From: an uncultured Dorea sp.
Lineage (GTDB): Bacteria > Bacillota > Clostridia > Lachnospirales > Lachnospiraceae
DNA length: 64,000 nucleotides
NCBI GenBank assembly: GCA_910579925.1
Contig: CAJTVY010000015.1
Coordinates: 1 to 64,000, forward strand
Direction: 5' to 3'
Position 1 is the stretch's first letter, and each line of letters starts with the position of its first letter. This document shows positions 50,106 through 59,611 of the stretch, piece after piece. A program made the translations under genes and the position numbers. The notes under the pieces are model-generated. The model was not told where the DNA came from. It saw only the letters and a list, made by a program, of their open reading frames with translations, and did not search any database.

Positions 50106-50786
50106 ATGAGATACGAAATTAAGGGAGAGACGCTTCCGGTTGTCATCTGCCAGCTTGAAGGCGGAGAGAAGATGATCACAGAAGGCGGAGGCATGTCGTG
50201 GATGTCGCCGAACATGCTGATGGAGACAACGACGAATGGAGGAATCGGGAAAGCGTTCGGAAGGATGTTTTCTGGCGAGAAGATGTTCCAGAACGTCTAT
50301 ACGGCTCAGGGAGGAAGCGGAATGATTGCTTTCGCCTCCAGTTTCCCAGGTTCAATTAAGGCTTACGAGATTGCGCCCGGACAAGAGATGATTTTCCAGA
50401 AAAGTGCGTTTCTGGCCGGAGAAGCAGGGGTAGAGTTATCTGTATTTTTCAATAAGAAGTTCAGTTCTGGCCTGTTTGGAGGAGAAGGTTTCATCATGCA
50501 GAAGATCAGCGGTTACGGAACGGTATTTGCTGAGTTTGACGGTCATGTGGTGGAATATGAACTGCAGCCAGGACAACAGATTGTTGTAGATACCGGACAT
50601 CTTGCGGCTATGTCGGCAACCTGCCATATGGAGATCAGGAGTGTGCCGGGAGTTAAGAATATGCTCTTTGGCGGAGAAGGACTTTTTAACACTGTGATCA
50701 GCGGGCCGGGAAGGGTATGGCTCCAGACGATGCCGATCAGTAATGTGGCAGGTATCCTGCGTCCGTATCTGCCGTCCGGGTCATAG
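50106..50786 (+). CDS. TIGR00266/AIM24 family protein
   Basis: 226 residues, beta-rich and with many glycines: LEGGEKMITEGGGMSWMSPNM, GGSGMIAFASSFPGSIKAYEI, FGGEGFIMQKISGYGTVFAEF and GGEGLFNTVISGPGRVWLQTM are the AIM24-family blocks. Function in bacteria is unknown. AGGAGG precedes the ATG. It is followed by a terminator and appears to be a single-gene unit. Confidence 0.88.
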   Translation: MRYEIKGETLPVVICQLEGGEKMITEGGGMSWMSPNMLMETTTNGGIGKAFGRMFSGEKMFQNVYTAQGGSGMIAFASSFPGSIKAYEIAPGQEMIFQKSAFLAGEAGVELSVFFNKKFSSGLFGGEGFIMQKISGYGTVFAEFDGHVVEYELQPGQQIVVDTGHLAAMSATCHMEIRSVPGVKNMLFGGEGLFNTVISGPGRVWLQTMPISNVAGILRPYLPSGS

Positions 50787-50838
50787 AAAGGGTGTATATC
50801 GTTTCACATGTCTGAGCAAAAATAAGAGAGAACCAAAT

Positions 50839-50880
50839 AAAATCCACTGTACGAATCTTTCATTCTGTACAGTGGATTTT
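50839..50880. terminator. Bidirectional terminator
   Basis: Perfect 14-bp stem AAAATCCACTGTAC / GTACAGTGGATTTT, A-rich before and T-rich after; serves the AIM24 gene and possibly the minus-strand TetR gene. Confidence 0.85.
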
Positions 50881-51090
50881 AAAATTCTGTATCCATCGGA
50901 CGATACCTCTCTTTTCTTTATACTTTGAAATTTAAAGACTTAAGTTTTTGGTGGTCTGTCCTCCTTTTCTTTTGATGTATTTATGATATCACACGATAGA
51001 GCAAATGTCAATAGATAATCAGAAAAAAATATTTAAAAATATAAAATAACTGACAAATATAGGCTGTTATGGAAGATAAACAGATATCGT

Positions 51091-51642
51091 CTATTCAGAA
51101 ACATTCCGGGCAGGTCTGGCTATGCGCTGTAAAAGCATGACCATTTCCTCCGGTGTTTCTTTCGAGCCATTGGAAGACCATGAAATGTAGAGATTATATA
51201 AAGCCCCTGCAAAAGCCTGCAGACCGTAATAGGTTTCCATTCCGTCTTCAGGCTTATACCAGAAGTCGATGATATATTTGCTGATTGCAGACAGGAGCAG
51301 ATGACCAAGGCCGCTTTTGAACAGACTATCAAGAAAGTCTTTATGTTTCTCGAAGTAGGAAAAGCAGTGGTAAATATTGGCAGAATCATAGATCTGACTG
51401 TCCAGCGATAGTCTTCTGGCTTCTTTCTGATAATCGGTCAACGCTTCTTTCAGATATGAAGAGAAGATGTCTTCTTTTGACTGGTAATTTCTATAATAAG
51501 TCATTCTTGACACACCGGCTCTTTCTGTCAGTTCGGAAACAGAAATGGCGGATAGTGGTTTTTCCTTCAATAGCTGCATAAGAGCAGTGACGATACATTC
51601 CCGGGCCAGTCTGTTTGCCTGGTTTTTTCTTTCAGTATGCAT
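51091..51642 (-). CDS. TetR-family transcriptional regulator
   Basis: 183 residues. N-terminal helix-turn-helix ECIVTALMQLLKEKPLSAISVSELTERAGVSRMTYYRNYQSK (about 15-58, abbreviated here to its landmarks LLKEKPLSAISVSELTERAG and SRMTYYRNY), then a helical ligand domain like that of other Firmicutes TetR/DhaS-type proteins. ATG 51642 follows GGGGG by eight bases; a TTG six bases upstream is less likely. It is divergent from degV, with operator-like repeats between. Confidence 0.88.
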   Translation of the reverse strand: MHTERKNQANRLARECIVTALMQLLKEKPLSAISVSELTERAGVSRMTYYRNYQSKEDIFSSYLKEALTDYQKEARRLSLDSQIYDSANIYHCFSYFEKHKDFLDSLFKSGLGHLLLSAISKYIIDFWYKPEDGMETYYGLQAFAGALYNLYISWSSNGSKETPEEMVMLLQRIARPARNVSE

Positions 51643-51702
51643 GAACAAAACCCCCTTTTTTGTAACAGTTGTGGGAAGAGATATTGAATTTTCGGTTTTA
51701 AA

Positions 51703-51721
51703 GTGTTACAATTTGTCACAC
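51703..51721. promoter_or_regulatory. Probable TetR operator between the regulator and degV
   Basis: GTGTTACAATTTGTCACAC is an imperfect 19-bp palindrome. Related TGTAACA/TGTTACA half-elements recur at 51661 and near 51817, on both sides of the divergent region. Confidence 0.5.
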
Positions 51722-51852
51722 TTGATTATAGTCAGACGGGCTTTAAATTTCAAGGAAAATGTGGAATGTTTTAGTGTGAACAATAAGTTTAGAAGTAACA
51801 GGGCAGTCTGTCTGAACTGTTACAATTAGGAATAACCAGGAGGAATTGCGGT

Positions 51853-52731
51853 ATGAAGACGGCTGTTATGACAGACAGTAACAGTGGAATCTCAAGAAGA
51901 GAGGCAGAAAAGTTAGGGATATTTTCACTTCCGATGCCTGTGATCATTAACGGCGAGACTTGTTATGAAGGAGTGGATCTAACTCAGGAAATGTTTTATG
52001 AAAGTCTGAAGGGAGGAAAGGATGTGTCAACTTCCCAGCCGTCGCCAGGAGAGGTAATGGGGATGTGGGATGAGATTCTGGCAGGCGGATATGACGAGAT
52101 CGTACATATTCCTATGTCCAGCGGTCTCAGTAATTCATGTGAGGCTGCAATCTCTCTTGCAGCCGAATATGACGGAAAAGTCCAGGTAGTGGACAATCAC
52201 AGGATTTCCGTGACTTTGAGGGAGTCTGTACTCGAGGCCAGAGAACTGGCTGAATCGGGACTTTCTGCCAGGGAGATAAAAAAAGAACTGGAAGAGAGGG
52301 CATATGACTCGGTAATTTACATAGCGGTGGACACACTGGAGTTTCTGAAAAAAGGGGGAAGAGTGACGCCTGCCGCTGCGGCTCTGGGAGCAGTGCTGAA
52401 TATTAAGCCGGTACTTACGATCCAGGGAGAGCGGCTTGACGCATTTGCAAAGGTACGGGGAATGAAGAAGGGGAAGCACAGGATGCTGGAAGCGTTAAAA
52501 AACGACCTGGTCACTCGTTTTCAAGGTGTGGACATGAGCCGTGTGGTGATTGGAGGAGCCGGGGCCGGTCTTAGCGCTGAAGAAGAGAAGGAATGGACGG
52601 ACACCCTAAAAGAGACGTTTCCTCAGGCGATGGTTTATTATAATCCTTTGTCCTTCAGTATCGGAAGCCATACCGGCCCGGGTGCGGTGGGGACGGCCAT
52701 TAGTATACGGCGGGCGGGATCCTTGTATTGA
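51853..52731 (+). CDS. DegV family fatty-acid-binding protein
   Basis: 292 residues: TDSNSGISRREAEKLGIFSLPMPV, DVSTSQPSPGEV, IVHIPMSSGLSNSCEAA (fatty-acid carboxylate site TSQPS and SSGLS) and FLKKGGRVTPAAAALGAVLNIKPVL are all typical DegV blocks. These proteins bind fatty acids for the FakA/FakB-type kinase, which is not in the window. AGGAGG precedes the ATG. It is divergent from the TetR gene, which probably regulates it. Confidence 0.9.
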   Translation: MKTAVMTDSNSGISRREAEKLGIFSLPMPVIINGETCYEGVDLTQEMFYESLKGGKDVSTSQPSPGEVMGMWDEILAGGYDEIVHIPMSSGLSNSCEAAISLAAEYDGKVQVVDNHRISVTLRESVLEARELAESGLSAREIKKELEERAYDSVIYIAVDTLEFLKKGGRVTPAAAALGAVLNIKPVLTIQGERLDAFAKVRGMKKGKHRMLEALKNDLVTRFQGVDMSRVVIGGAGAGLSAEEEKEWTDTLKETFPQAMVYYNPLSFSIGSHTGPGAVGTAISIRRAGSLY

Positions 52732-52756
52732 CAAAATCTGTTTTCACGGATATACT
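52728..52756 (+). promoter_or_regulatory. Consensus promoter of the yitT-like leader
   Basis: TTGACA (52728-52733, overlapping the degV stop), 17 bases, TATACT (52751-52756). Predicted start near 52763, just before the structured leader. Confidence 0.82.
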
Positions 52757-52762
52757 AATAAT

Positions 52763-52873
52763 CAGAAGAGCAGTTGCGAATTATATTTTATACCCAAAGG
52801 ACATTCCTTGCTGTATGTTTCTGCGGGACGGGCGTATTTTGTCCGATAAAGTATAGTTCGCAGCTGCTTTTTT
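52763..52873 (+). ncRNA. Three-way-junction leader RNA ending in a terminator, upstream of the YitT gene
   Basis: AGCAGTTGCGAATTATA (52769-52785) pairs over 17 bp, with two G-U, with TATAGTTCGCAGCTGCT (52852-52868), followed at once by six U. Inside are helix 2 (ATAC/GTAT with AAGG-ACATT-CCTT, 52790-52816), a 9-base joint GTTTCTGCG (52817-52825), helix 3 (GGAC/GTCC, 52826-52844) and a joint GATAAAG. This looks like an aptamer-plus-terminator or a small RNA. The layout resembles the purine riboswitch, but loops and joints do not fit it. Confidence 0.6.
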
Positions 52874-52946
52874 AGGTGCTTCACAAAATCCTGTCATAAT
52901 ACAGGCAGAATCATTCTTACTTATGTGATTTAGGAGGTTTGATAAA

Positions 52947-53813
52947 ATGAATTACAAAATCAAATGGAAAGAATTAGGAATTGACCTTATTGTCGATATC
53001 GCAGCCAGTATGCTGATCGCAGTCGGAATCTATAATTTTGCGCTGACCGCCAATTTTCCGGTAGCAGGATTCTCGGGAATCGCCATTATCCTTTACCACC
53101 TGTTCGGCCTTCCGGTGGGTGCGGGAACCTTGCTGTTAAATGTTCCGGTCGCCATCTTCTGTTATAAATTCCTGGGCAGGACGTTTTTTATCAAATCCAT
53201 TAAAACGATGATCATTTCTTCTGTTTTCATGGATTACATTGCCCCCATGTTTCCGGTGTACGACGGTAACCGTCTGCTTGCGGCTCTCTGTATGGGCGTA
53301 CTGTCGGGCGCAGGGTATGCCATCGTATTCATGCGCAGTTCATCCACTGGCGGTCAGGATTTCATCAGCATGGCGATCAAAAAGGTAAAACCCCATATGT
53401 CCTTAGGAATCATTACCTTTGTGCTGGATACTTCCACGATCATATTAGGAAGCCTGCTTGTGTTCAAAGACATTGACGGTTTTATCTACGGAATTATCGT
53501 GACTTACCTTATGGCAATCGTGATGGACCGTATACTTTATGGGGTTGACGAAGGAAAGATGACGCTGATCGTAACTGAGCACGGCCAAGAGGTTGCAGAG
53601 CAGATTGACGAATATTCAGGAAGAGGTTCCACCATCCTTAAGGGAACCGGAAGCTACTCTAAGAAACACAAGGACGTCGTCATGTGCGCCTGCAACAATA
53701 AACAGATGTATACGATCAAGAAGATGGTACGCCAGATCGACCCCAAGGCATTTACGATTATTATGGAGTCCAATGAGGTCGTGGGAGAAGGATTCAAAGA
53801 AGAAGTATCATAA
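52947..53813 (+). CDS. YitT family membrane protein (DUF2179)
   Basis: 288 residues: five hydrophobic segments in the first 200 (MLIAVGIYNFALTANFPVAG, GAGYAIVFMRSSSTGGQDFI, FIYGIIVTYLMAIVMDRILY as landmarks) and a C-terminal DUF2179 domain (TLIVTEHGQEVAEQI, GRGSTILKGTGSYS, VDPKAF-like IDPKAFTIIMESNEVVGEGF). Role unknown; some members relate to spore or stress physiology. AGGAGG precedes the ATG. Expression probably depends on read-through of the leader terminator. Confidence 0.9.
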   Translation: MNYKIKWKELGIDLIVDIAASMLIAVGIYNFALTANFPVAGFSGIAIILYHLFGLPVGAGTLLLNVPVAIFCYKFLGRTFFIKSIKTMIISSVFMDYIAPMFPVYDGNRLLAALCMGVLSGAGYAIVFMRSSSTGGQDFISMAIKKVKPHMSLGIITFVLDTSTIILGSLLVFKDIDGFIYGIIVTYLMAIVMDRILYGVDEGKMTLIVTEHGQEVAEQIDEYSGRGSTILKGTGSYSKKHKDVVMCACNNKQMYTIKKMVRQIDPKAFTIIMESNEVVGEGFKEEVS

Positions 53814-53818
53814 TCCGC

Positions 53819-53866
53819 AAAGCGGCGGGCATGATCCGTTCAGATCAGGATCATGCCCGCCGCTTT
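53819..53866. terminator. Bidirectional terminator between yitT-like gene and pepT
   Basis: Perfect 19-bp stem from AAAGCGGCGGGC to GCCCGCCGCTTT with inner ATGATCC/GGATCAT. Confidence 0.9.
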
Positions 53867-53890
53867 CATCTCTCTGAGGAGATCAATGTT

Positions 53891-55108
53891 TTACTTTGCG
53901 TAAAGTTTCACCAGTTCCATGACAACATCCACGCTCTGATCCATTCCTTCCGCCGTAATATGTTCATAAGGCCCGTGGTATGCGTGGCCTCCCGTCCCCA
54001 GATTCGGGCAGGGCAGACCCTTGAAACTTAACTGGCAGCCGTCCGTGCCGCCGCGGATCGGGATTACAAGGGGCGTTACTCCTGCGTTGTCGCAGGCAGT
54101 CTTAGCGTTATCAATCAGATGCATGCACCCGGCGATTATTTCTGCCATGTTCTTGTACTGCTCGGTGATGGTCAGCGTAACCGTGCCCTCGCCCCATTTC
54201 GCATTCAGATTCTTCTCAATCAGCCGGAGCGTCTGCTTCCTTGCCTCGAAAAATTCCTTATTATGATCTCTGACAATATAATTCAGCTGTGCTTTTGCAC
54301 ATTCCCCCGACATACTCATCAGATGGTAGAAACCTTCATAGCCTTCTGTGCCCCGGGAAGTCTCCATGCCAGGCAGGAGAGAATTAATCTCCATGGCAAC
54401 CAGACTTGCGTTAATCATGGTGTCTTTTCCGGAGCCGGGATGTACGTTAAATCCCTTCACGTCAAACTGCGCTTTACAGGCGTTAAAGTTCTCATACTGA
54501 ATCTCGCCTTCCGTATCGCCGTCCAGCGTGTAGCCATAGTCTGCGCCAAAGGCCTCTACATCAAAGTGTGCCGCTCCTGTGCCGACTTCCTCGTCCGGGG
54601 TAAATGCAACACAGACAGGGCCGTGGGGAATCTGTTCCTTCTGAAGCCGTTCCACCATGGTAAGGATCTCTGCAATTCCGGCTTTGTCATCTGCGCCAAG
54701 AATGGTCGTTCCGTCGCTTGTGATCAGTGTCCGTCCCGCAAGACTTTCAAGATGTGGAAAATCTTTTGGGCTTAAGACAAGGCCGCTGTTCCCAAGAGCC
54801 AGTTCCTTTCCGTCATAATTCTCTGTAAGGACAGGCCGGATCTCATGGTCGCAGAAATCCGATACAGTGTCCATGTGTGCGATAAATCCGATGGCAGGCC
54901 TGTCTTCCAGGCCTTCCGTTGCAGGCAGTTTCCCATACAGGTAACACTGGTCGCTTAGACGCACGTCTGTAAGTCCAAGATCCTTCATCTCCTGCTCAAG
55001 AAGACGGGCAAGGTCAAACTGGCATTGGGAAGTGGGAACCGTGTCGCTGTCCTCACTGCTGGGTGTGCGCACAACCACATACTTCAGTAACCGTTCGTAT
55101 GCTCTCAT
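53891..55108 (-). CDS. pepT: Peptidase T (tripeptide aminopeptidase)
   Basis: 405 residues of the M20 family: IGFIAHMDTVSDF (first metal His/Asp), ILGADDKAGIAEIL (bridging Asp), FTPDEEVGTGAAHFD (catalytic Glu pair), YTLDGDTEGEIQYE and IRGGTDGCQLSFKGLPCPNLGTGG near the C-terminus, interrupted at the metal site. It removes N-terminal residues from tripeptides in the cytoplasm, feeding amino-acid fermentation. It is convergent with the yitT-like gene and monocistronic. Confidence 0.95.
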   Translation of the reverse strand: MRAYERLLKYVVVRTPSSEDSDTVPTSQCQFDLARLLEQEMKDLGLTDVRLSDQCYLYGKLPATEGLEDRPAIGFIAHMDTVSDFCDHEIRPVLTENYDGKELALGNSGLVLSPKDFPHLESLAGRTLITSDGTTILGADDKAGIAEILTMVERLQKEQIPHGPVCVAFTPDEEVGTGAAHFDVEAFGADYGYTLDGDTEGEIQYENFNACKAQFDVKGFNVHPGSGKDTMINASLVAMEINSLLPGMETSRGTEGYEGFYHLMSMSGECAKAQLNYIVRDHNKEFFEARKQTLRLIEKNLNAKWGEGTVTLTITEQYKNMAEIIAGCMHLIDNAKTACDNAGVTPLVIPIRGGTDGCQLSFKGLPCPNLGTGGHAYHGPYEHITAEGMDQSVDVVMELVKLYAK

Positions 55109-55357
55109 AAATTATTCCTCTTTTCTTATATATTTCTGCAGACAGCCGCATATACATTAGCAGAAGCTGACTGTAGACTGGTCAGTATGCTATTTATTGT
55201 ATCATAAAATTTCATCTGATGCATTAATAAATACTTCTGTTATGGAAAATTAATCTGAAGTATGGTACAATTTCATTTGGCGCAAAAAAGAAACAAAAAG
55301 CAGTCTGTTTTAAAATTAATATAGAAGGATTTCGTGACAGGAGGCAGTAAGAGGAAG

Positions 55358-56821
55358 ATGAGATTAACTGAGTTGTTGGAACATTTGGAATATGAAGTTG
55401 TGAAGGGAAATGATGAGATCGAAATAACGGAACTTGTCAACGATTCCCGGAAAGTGACGACAGGAAGCGTCTTTGTCTGTATCAGCGGCGCAGTGTCTGA
55501 CGGACATGCTTACGCCGGGGAGGTGGCGGCAAAAGGAGCGGCGGCGCTGATTGTAGAGAAAGAAGTAGAGATTTCGGAAGAAGTAACCGTTATCCGGGTG
55601 GAAGACACCCGTTACGCCCTTGCGCTTATGTCGGCGGCGTACTTCGGATATCCGGCCAGACAGCTTAAGATTATCGGTATTACCGGAACAAAGGGAAAGA
55701 CAACCACTACCTATATGGTGAAATCTATTCTCGAAGGTGTGGGACATAAGGTGGGACTGATCGGAACCATCGAGGCCTTGATCGGCGACAGGTCCATACC
55801 GGCCAATAACACGACGCCGGAGTCTTACACAATCCACCAGTATTTTGCGGAAATGGTGAAGGCAGGTTGTGACAGCGTAGTGATGGAGGTTTCCTCGCAG
55901 GGGCTTATGCTCCACCGTACGGCAGGGATTCCCTTTGAGATCGGTATTTTCACTAATCTGGGAGAGGATCATATCGGACCGAACGAACACAAGGATTTCG
56001 AGGACTACAAACGATGCAAGGGAATCCTGTTTACACAGTGCAGGCTTGGGATCGCCAATGTGGATGATCCCTGGTACGAGGACGTATTTCGGAATGCAGC
56101 CTGCCAGGTGGAGACTTTTGGAATGTCGCAGAAGGCGGATCTTCGCGCCGAGGACATTGAGCACATTACAAGGCCTGGGTATCTGGGAGTGCGCTATCAT
56201 GTAAAGGGGCTGATGGACTTTGATGTAGAGATCGACATTCCGGGAGATTTCAGCGTCTATAATTCACTGACGGCCATTGCCGTGTGCAGGCATTTTGACG
56301 TTCCGGCAGAAGATATCCAGAAAGCGCTGAAAGTGGCGAAGGTGAGAGGGCGTATTGAGATGGTGAAGGTATCGGATGAATTTACCATGATGATTGATTA
56401 TGCCCATAACGCCATGAGTCTTGAAAGCCTGCTGCACACTTTGCGGGATTATCGCCCGGAACGGATCGTGGCCATTTTCGGCTGCGGGGGCAACCGTTCC
56501 AGAACCAGGCGGTATGAGATGGGCGAAGTGTCCGGCCGGATGGCGGATTTCACCATCATTACGTCAGATAATCCGCGGTTTGAAGAGCCGGAGGCAATCA
56601 TTGAGGATATTATCGCCGGAATAAAGAAGACGGATGGAGAATACATTGCCATCTGTGACCGGAAAGAGGCGATCCGGTACGGGATTGAACACGGCAGGCC
56701 GGGTGACGTGATTGTCCTGGCGGGTAAGGGACATGAGACGTACCAGGAGATCAAGGGTGTGAAATATGATATGGACGACCGGAATCTGATTCAGGAAGCG
56801 CTGAAAGAGATCAGGGGATAG
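55358..56821 (+). CDS. murE: UDP-N-acetylmuramyl-tripeptide synthetase MurE
   Basis: 487 residues. Mur ligase signature GITGTKGKTTTTYMVKSIL (ATP loop near 110), TPESYTIHQYFAEMV, EVSSQGLMLHRT, and the C-terminal ITSDNPRFEEPEAI. The DNPR motif is the mark of meso-diaminopimelate-adding enzymes. ATG 55358 gives the usual N-terminus; an in-frame GTG lies 24 bases upstream. It precedes priA by 41 bases, on the same strand as the housekeeping block. Confidence 0.92.
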   Translation: MRLTELLEHLEYEVVKGNDEIEITELVNDSRKVTTGSVFVCISGAVSDGHAYAGEVAAKGAAALIVEKEVEISEEVTVIRVEDTRYALALMSAAYFGYPARQLKIIGITGTKGKTTTTYMVKSILEGVGHKVGLIGTIEALIGDRSIPANNTTPESYTIHQYFAEMVKAGCDSVVMEVSSQGLMLHRTAGIPFEIGIFTNLGEDHIGPNEHKDFEDYKRCKGILFTQCRLGIANVDDPWYEDVFRNAACQVETFGMSQKADLRAEDIEHITRPGYLGVRYHVKGLMDFDVEIDIPGDFSVYNSLTAIAVCRHFDVPAEDIQKALKVAKVRGRIEMVKVSDEFTMMIDYAHNAMSLESLLHTLRDYRPERIVAIFGCGGNRSRTRRYEMGEVSGRMADFTIITSDNPRFEEPEAIIEDIIAGIKKTDGEYIAICDRKEAIRYGIEHGRPGDVIVLAGKGHETYQEIKGVKYDMDDRNLIQEALKEIRG

Positions 56822-56862
56822 ACAGCAGAACGGCTGACAGTTCAGAATATTAGGGGAGATAC

Positions 56863-59091
56863 ATGTACGCCGATATTATTGTAGATATTACACATGAAAA
56901 ACTGGATAAGGTATTCCAGTACCGTATTCCTTCGGAACTGGAAGGAAGGCTTAAGACTGGTATGGAAGTGGTAGTACCTTTCGGAAGGGGGAATAAGGAG
57001 ATCCGGGGGTATGTGACTGGATTTTCCCAAAAGCCAGGATATGACGAAGGGAAGATCAAGCCGGTTCTTCGTGTGGCCAGGGACAGCCTGGCCATTGAGT
57101 CAAGACTGGTCGCCCTCGCGGCCTGGATGAAGGAACATTACGGAGGAACCATGATACAGGCTCTAAAGACGGTGATCCCCATTAAGAAACAGGAGAAAGC
57201 CCGTCAGAAAAAGCGCGTCCGGCTTCTGCTTAACGAGGAGGAGGGAAGGCGGCAGCTTGACGTATATCTCCATAAGAATCAGAAAGCCAGGGCAAGGCTT
57301 CTGGCAGCGCTGCTTGATCAGCCGCAGCAGGATTACGAACTTCTGACGAAGAAGCTTAATGTTACCAGCACCGTAGTCCGGGCGCTGGAAGAGCAGAAGA
57401 TTATCTGCCTTGAATCCGAAAAAATTTTCCGTAATCCGATCCGTCATAAGGAACAGGAGAGGAAAATACCGGATTTTACTGCAGAACAACAACATGCTAT
57501 CGACGTTTTCCGGGAAGACTATGACAGGGGGCTTCGAAAGACGTATCTGGTATATGGGATTACCGGAAGCGGGAAGACGGAAGTTTACATGGAGATGATC
57601 GCCGGGGTACTGGCAGACGGCGGACAGTCGATCGTTCTGATTCCGGAGATTGCGCTTACTTACCAGACGGTCATGCGTTTCTATGCAAGATTTGGGGACA
57701 GGGTGTCGATTCTGAATTCCAGGATGTCTCCCGGCGAGCGTTACGACCAGATGGAACGGGTGAAAGCAGGCGAAGTGGACGTGATGATCGGCCCGCGTTC
57801 CGCCTTATTTACACCGTTTCCAAGACTCAGGCTGATTGTGATTGACGAGGAGCATGAATCGGCATATAAGAGTGAACAGGTTCCCCGGTATCATGCCAGG
57901 GAGACGGCGATCGAACGGGCGGCTCGGGAGGGCGCAAGCGTAGTGCTCGGCTCTGCCACTCCGTCTCTGGAAGCGTTCTATGCCTGCAAATGCGGGCGTT
58001 TTCAGCTTCTGGAACTTAAGATGCGGGCAGGGTGCGGTGAGCTTCCAGGAGTCTTTGTGGAAGATATGAGAAACGAGCTGCGTAATGGCAACCGTTCCAT
58101 CATCAGCGACCGGCTTAAGAATCTGATAGATGACCGGTTAAAGAAGCGTGAACAGATCATGCTGTTTCTGAATCGCAGGGGATATGCCGGTTTTGTTTCT
58201 TGCAGGTCCTGCGGATATGTAGTAAAATGTCCTCATTGTGATGTTTCTCTGTCCGTACACCGGGGAGGAAAGATGATCTGCCATTACTGCGGGCATGAGG
58301 AACCCCAGGTGAATATCTGCCCTTCCTGCGGCTCTTCGTATATCGGGGGATTTAAGGCGGGAACCCAGCAGGTGGAGGAACTGGTGAAAGGGATGTTTCC
58401 CGTTGCACGCGTCCTTCGGATGGATATGGATACTACCAGGACGAAAGACGGGCATGAAAAGATACTGGAAACATTTGCCAGTGAAGAAGCCGATATTCTG
58501 ATCGGTACCCAGATGATCGTCAAGGGGCATGATTTTCCCAATGTGACGCTGGTAGGAATTCTGGCGGCGGATATGTCCCTGTATTCCAGTGATTACCGCG
58601 CTGCGGAGCGTACATTCCAGCTTCTGACCCAGGCTGCGGGCCGGGCGGGGCGGGGAAAGAGCCTGGGGCAGGTGGTGATCCAGACTTACAGCCCGGACCA
58701 TTACAGTATCGAGATGGCGGCGGCGCAGGATTATGAAGGGTTCTATGCCGCAGAGATGGAGTACCGGGGACTGATGGGATATCCGCCGGTGGAACAGCTT
58801 CTGGCAGTACTTATGACAGGGCCTGACGAGAATCTGCTTGATACCGCTGCAAAGTATCTGAGAGAATTTGCGGTACGGATTGACAGAAACCGGCGATTAC
58901 AGATCGTCGGGCCGGCCAGTCCTTATGTGGCGAAGGTCAGCGATCTGTATCGGAGGGTATTGTATCTGAAAGGAAGAGAAGGCCGTCTGCTGGTAGAAGT
59001 GAAGAACCGGATGGAACGGTATATTGAGATGAATCAAGGTTTCCAGAATATGAGGATTCAGTTCGATTTTAATCCGATGAATGTATTCTGA
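56863..59091 (+). CDS. priA: Primosomal replication helicase PriA
   Basis: 742 residues. N-terminal DNA-binding domain (ADIIVDITHEKLDKVFQYRIP), helicase Walker A YGITGSGKTEVYMEMI near 225, DEEH box IDEEHESAYKSEQ near 325, and paired zinc motifs CRSCGYVVKCPHCDVSLSVH and CHYCGHEEPQVNICPSCGS near 447-490, then GTQMIVKGHDFPNV and TQAAGRAGRG. It restarts stalled forks. First of the block priA-def-fmt. Confidence 0.96.
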   Translation: MYADIIVDITHEKLDKVFQYRIPSELEGRLKTGMEVVVPFGRGNKEIRGYVTGFSQKPGYDEGKIKPVLRVARDSLAIESRLVALAAWMKEHYGGTMIQALKTVIPIKKQEKARQKKRVRLLLNEEEGRRQLDVYLHKNQKARARLLAALLDQPQQDYELLTKKLNVTSTVVRALEEQKIICLESEKIFRNPIRHKEQERKIPDFTAEQQHAIDVFREDYDRGLRKTYLVYGITGSGKTEVYMEMIAGVLADGGQSIVLIPEIALTYQTVMRFYARFGDRVSILNSRMSPGERYDQMERVKAGEVDVMIGPRSALFTPFPRLRLIVIDEEHESAYKSEQVPRYHARETAIERAAREGASVVLGSATPSLEAFYACKCGRFQLLELKMRAGCGELPGVFVEDMRNELRNGNRSIISDRLKNLIDDRLKKREQIMLFLNRRGYAGFVSCRSCGYVVKCPHCDVSLSVHRGGKMICHYCGHEEPQVNICPSCGSSYIGGFKAGTQQVEELVKGMFPVARVLRMDMDTTRTKDGHEKILETFASEEADILIGTQMIVKGHDFPNVTLVGILAADMSLYSSDYRAAERTFQLLTQAAGRAGRGKSLGQVVIQTYSPDHYSIEMAAAQDYEGFYAAEMEYRGLMGYPPVEQLLAVLMTGPDENLLDTAAKYLREFAVRIDRNRRLQIVGPASPYVAKVSDLYRRVLYLKGREGRLLVEVKNRMERYIEMNQGFQNMRIQFDFNPMNVF

Positions 59092-59137
59092 GTTTTTATA
59101 TGATAAATGGCAGACAAAAAGGAGAGGAGAATCGGTT

Positions 59138-59611
59138 ATGGCAATCAGAAAGATCCGGGAACTCGGAGACGAGGTTCTCACAAAGAAATGTAAAGAAGTA
59201 ACCAAGATGACGTTAAGGAACAGGATTCTGATCAGCGACATGCTGGACACCATGTATGAGGCGCAGGGGGTAGGGCTTGCGGCGCCCCAGGTAGGGATTC
59301 TGAAGAAGATTGTGGTCATTGACATTGGCGACGGTCCGATTGTGCTGATTAATCCTGAGATTCTGGAAGTGTCCGGGGAGCAGACAGGGGAAGAGGCATG
59401 CTTAAGTGTTCCCGGCAAGGCGGGCACTGTAACCAGGCCGAATTACGTCCGTATCAAGACGCTGACCGAAGATATGGAAGAAATCGAGCTGGAAGGCGAA
59501 GAACTCTTAGCAAGGGCATTCTGCCACGAGATCGACCATCTGGAGGGAAGGGTGTACGTGGAACTGGTAGAGGGAGGACTGCATGACGCAGTATATGAGG
59601 AGGATGAATAG
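59138..59611 (+). CDS. def: Peptide deformylase
   Basis: 157 residues. Motif 1 GVGLAAPQVG, motif 2 EEACLSVPG (the common EGCLS has Ala for Gly here) and motif 3 HEIDHLEG with the metal-binding HExxH are all present. It removes the formyl group from nascent proteins. AGGAGAGGAG supports ATG 59138; longer in-frame starts overlap priA. It abuts fmt. Confidence 0.95.
   Translation: MAIRKIRELGDEVLTKKCKEVTKMTLRNRILISDMLDTMYEAQGVGLAAPQVGILKKIVVIDIGDGPIVLINPEILEVSGEQTGEEACLSVPGKAGTVTRPNYVRIKTLTEDMEEIELEGEELLARAFCHEIDHLEGRVYVELVEGGLHDAVYEEDE

Noticed and set aside
52763..52873. Purine (guanine/adenine) riboswitch
   Set aside because: The three-way junction and GTTTCTGC joint are reminiscent, but the loop sizes, J1/2 and J3/1 sequences do not match, and the closing stem is itself the terminator.
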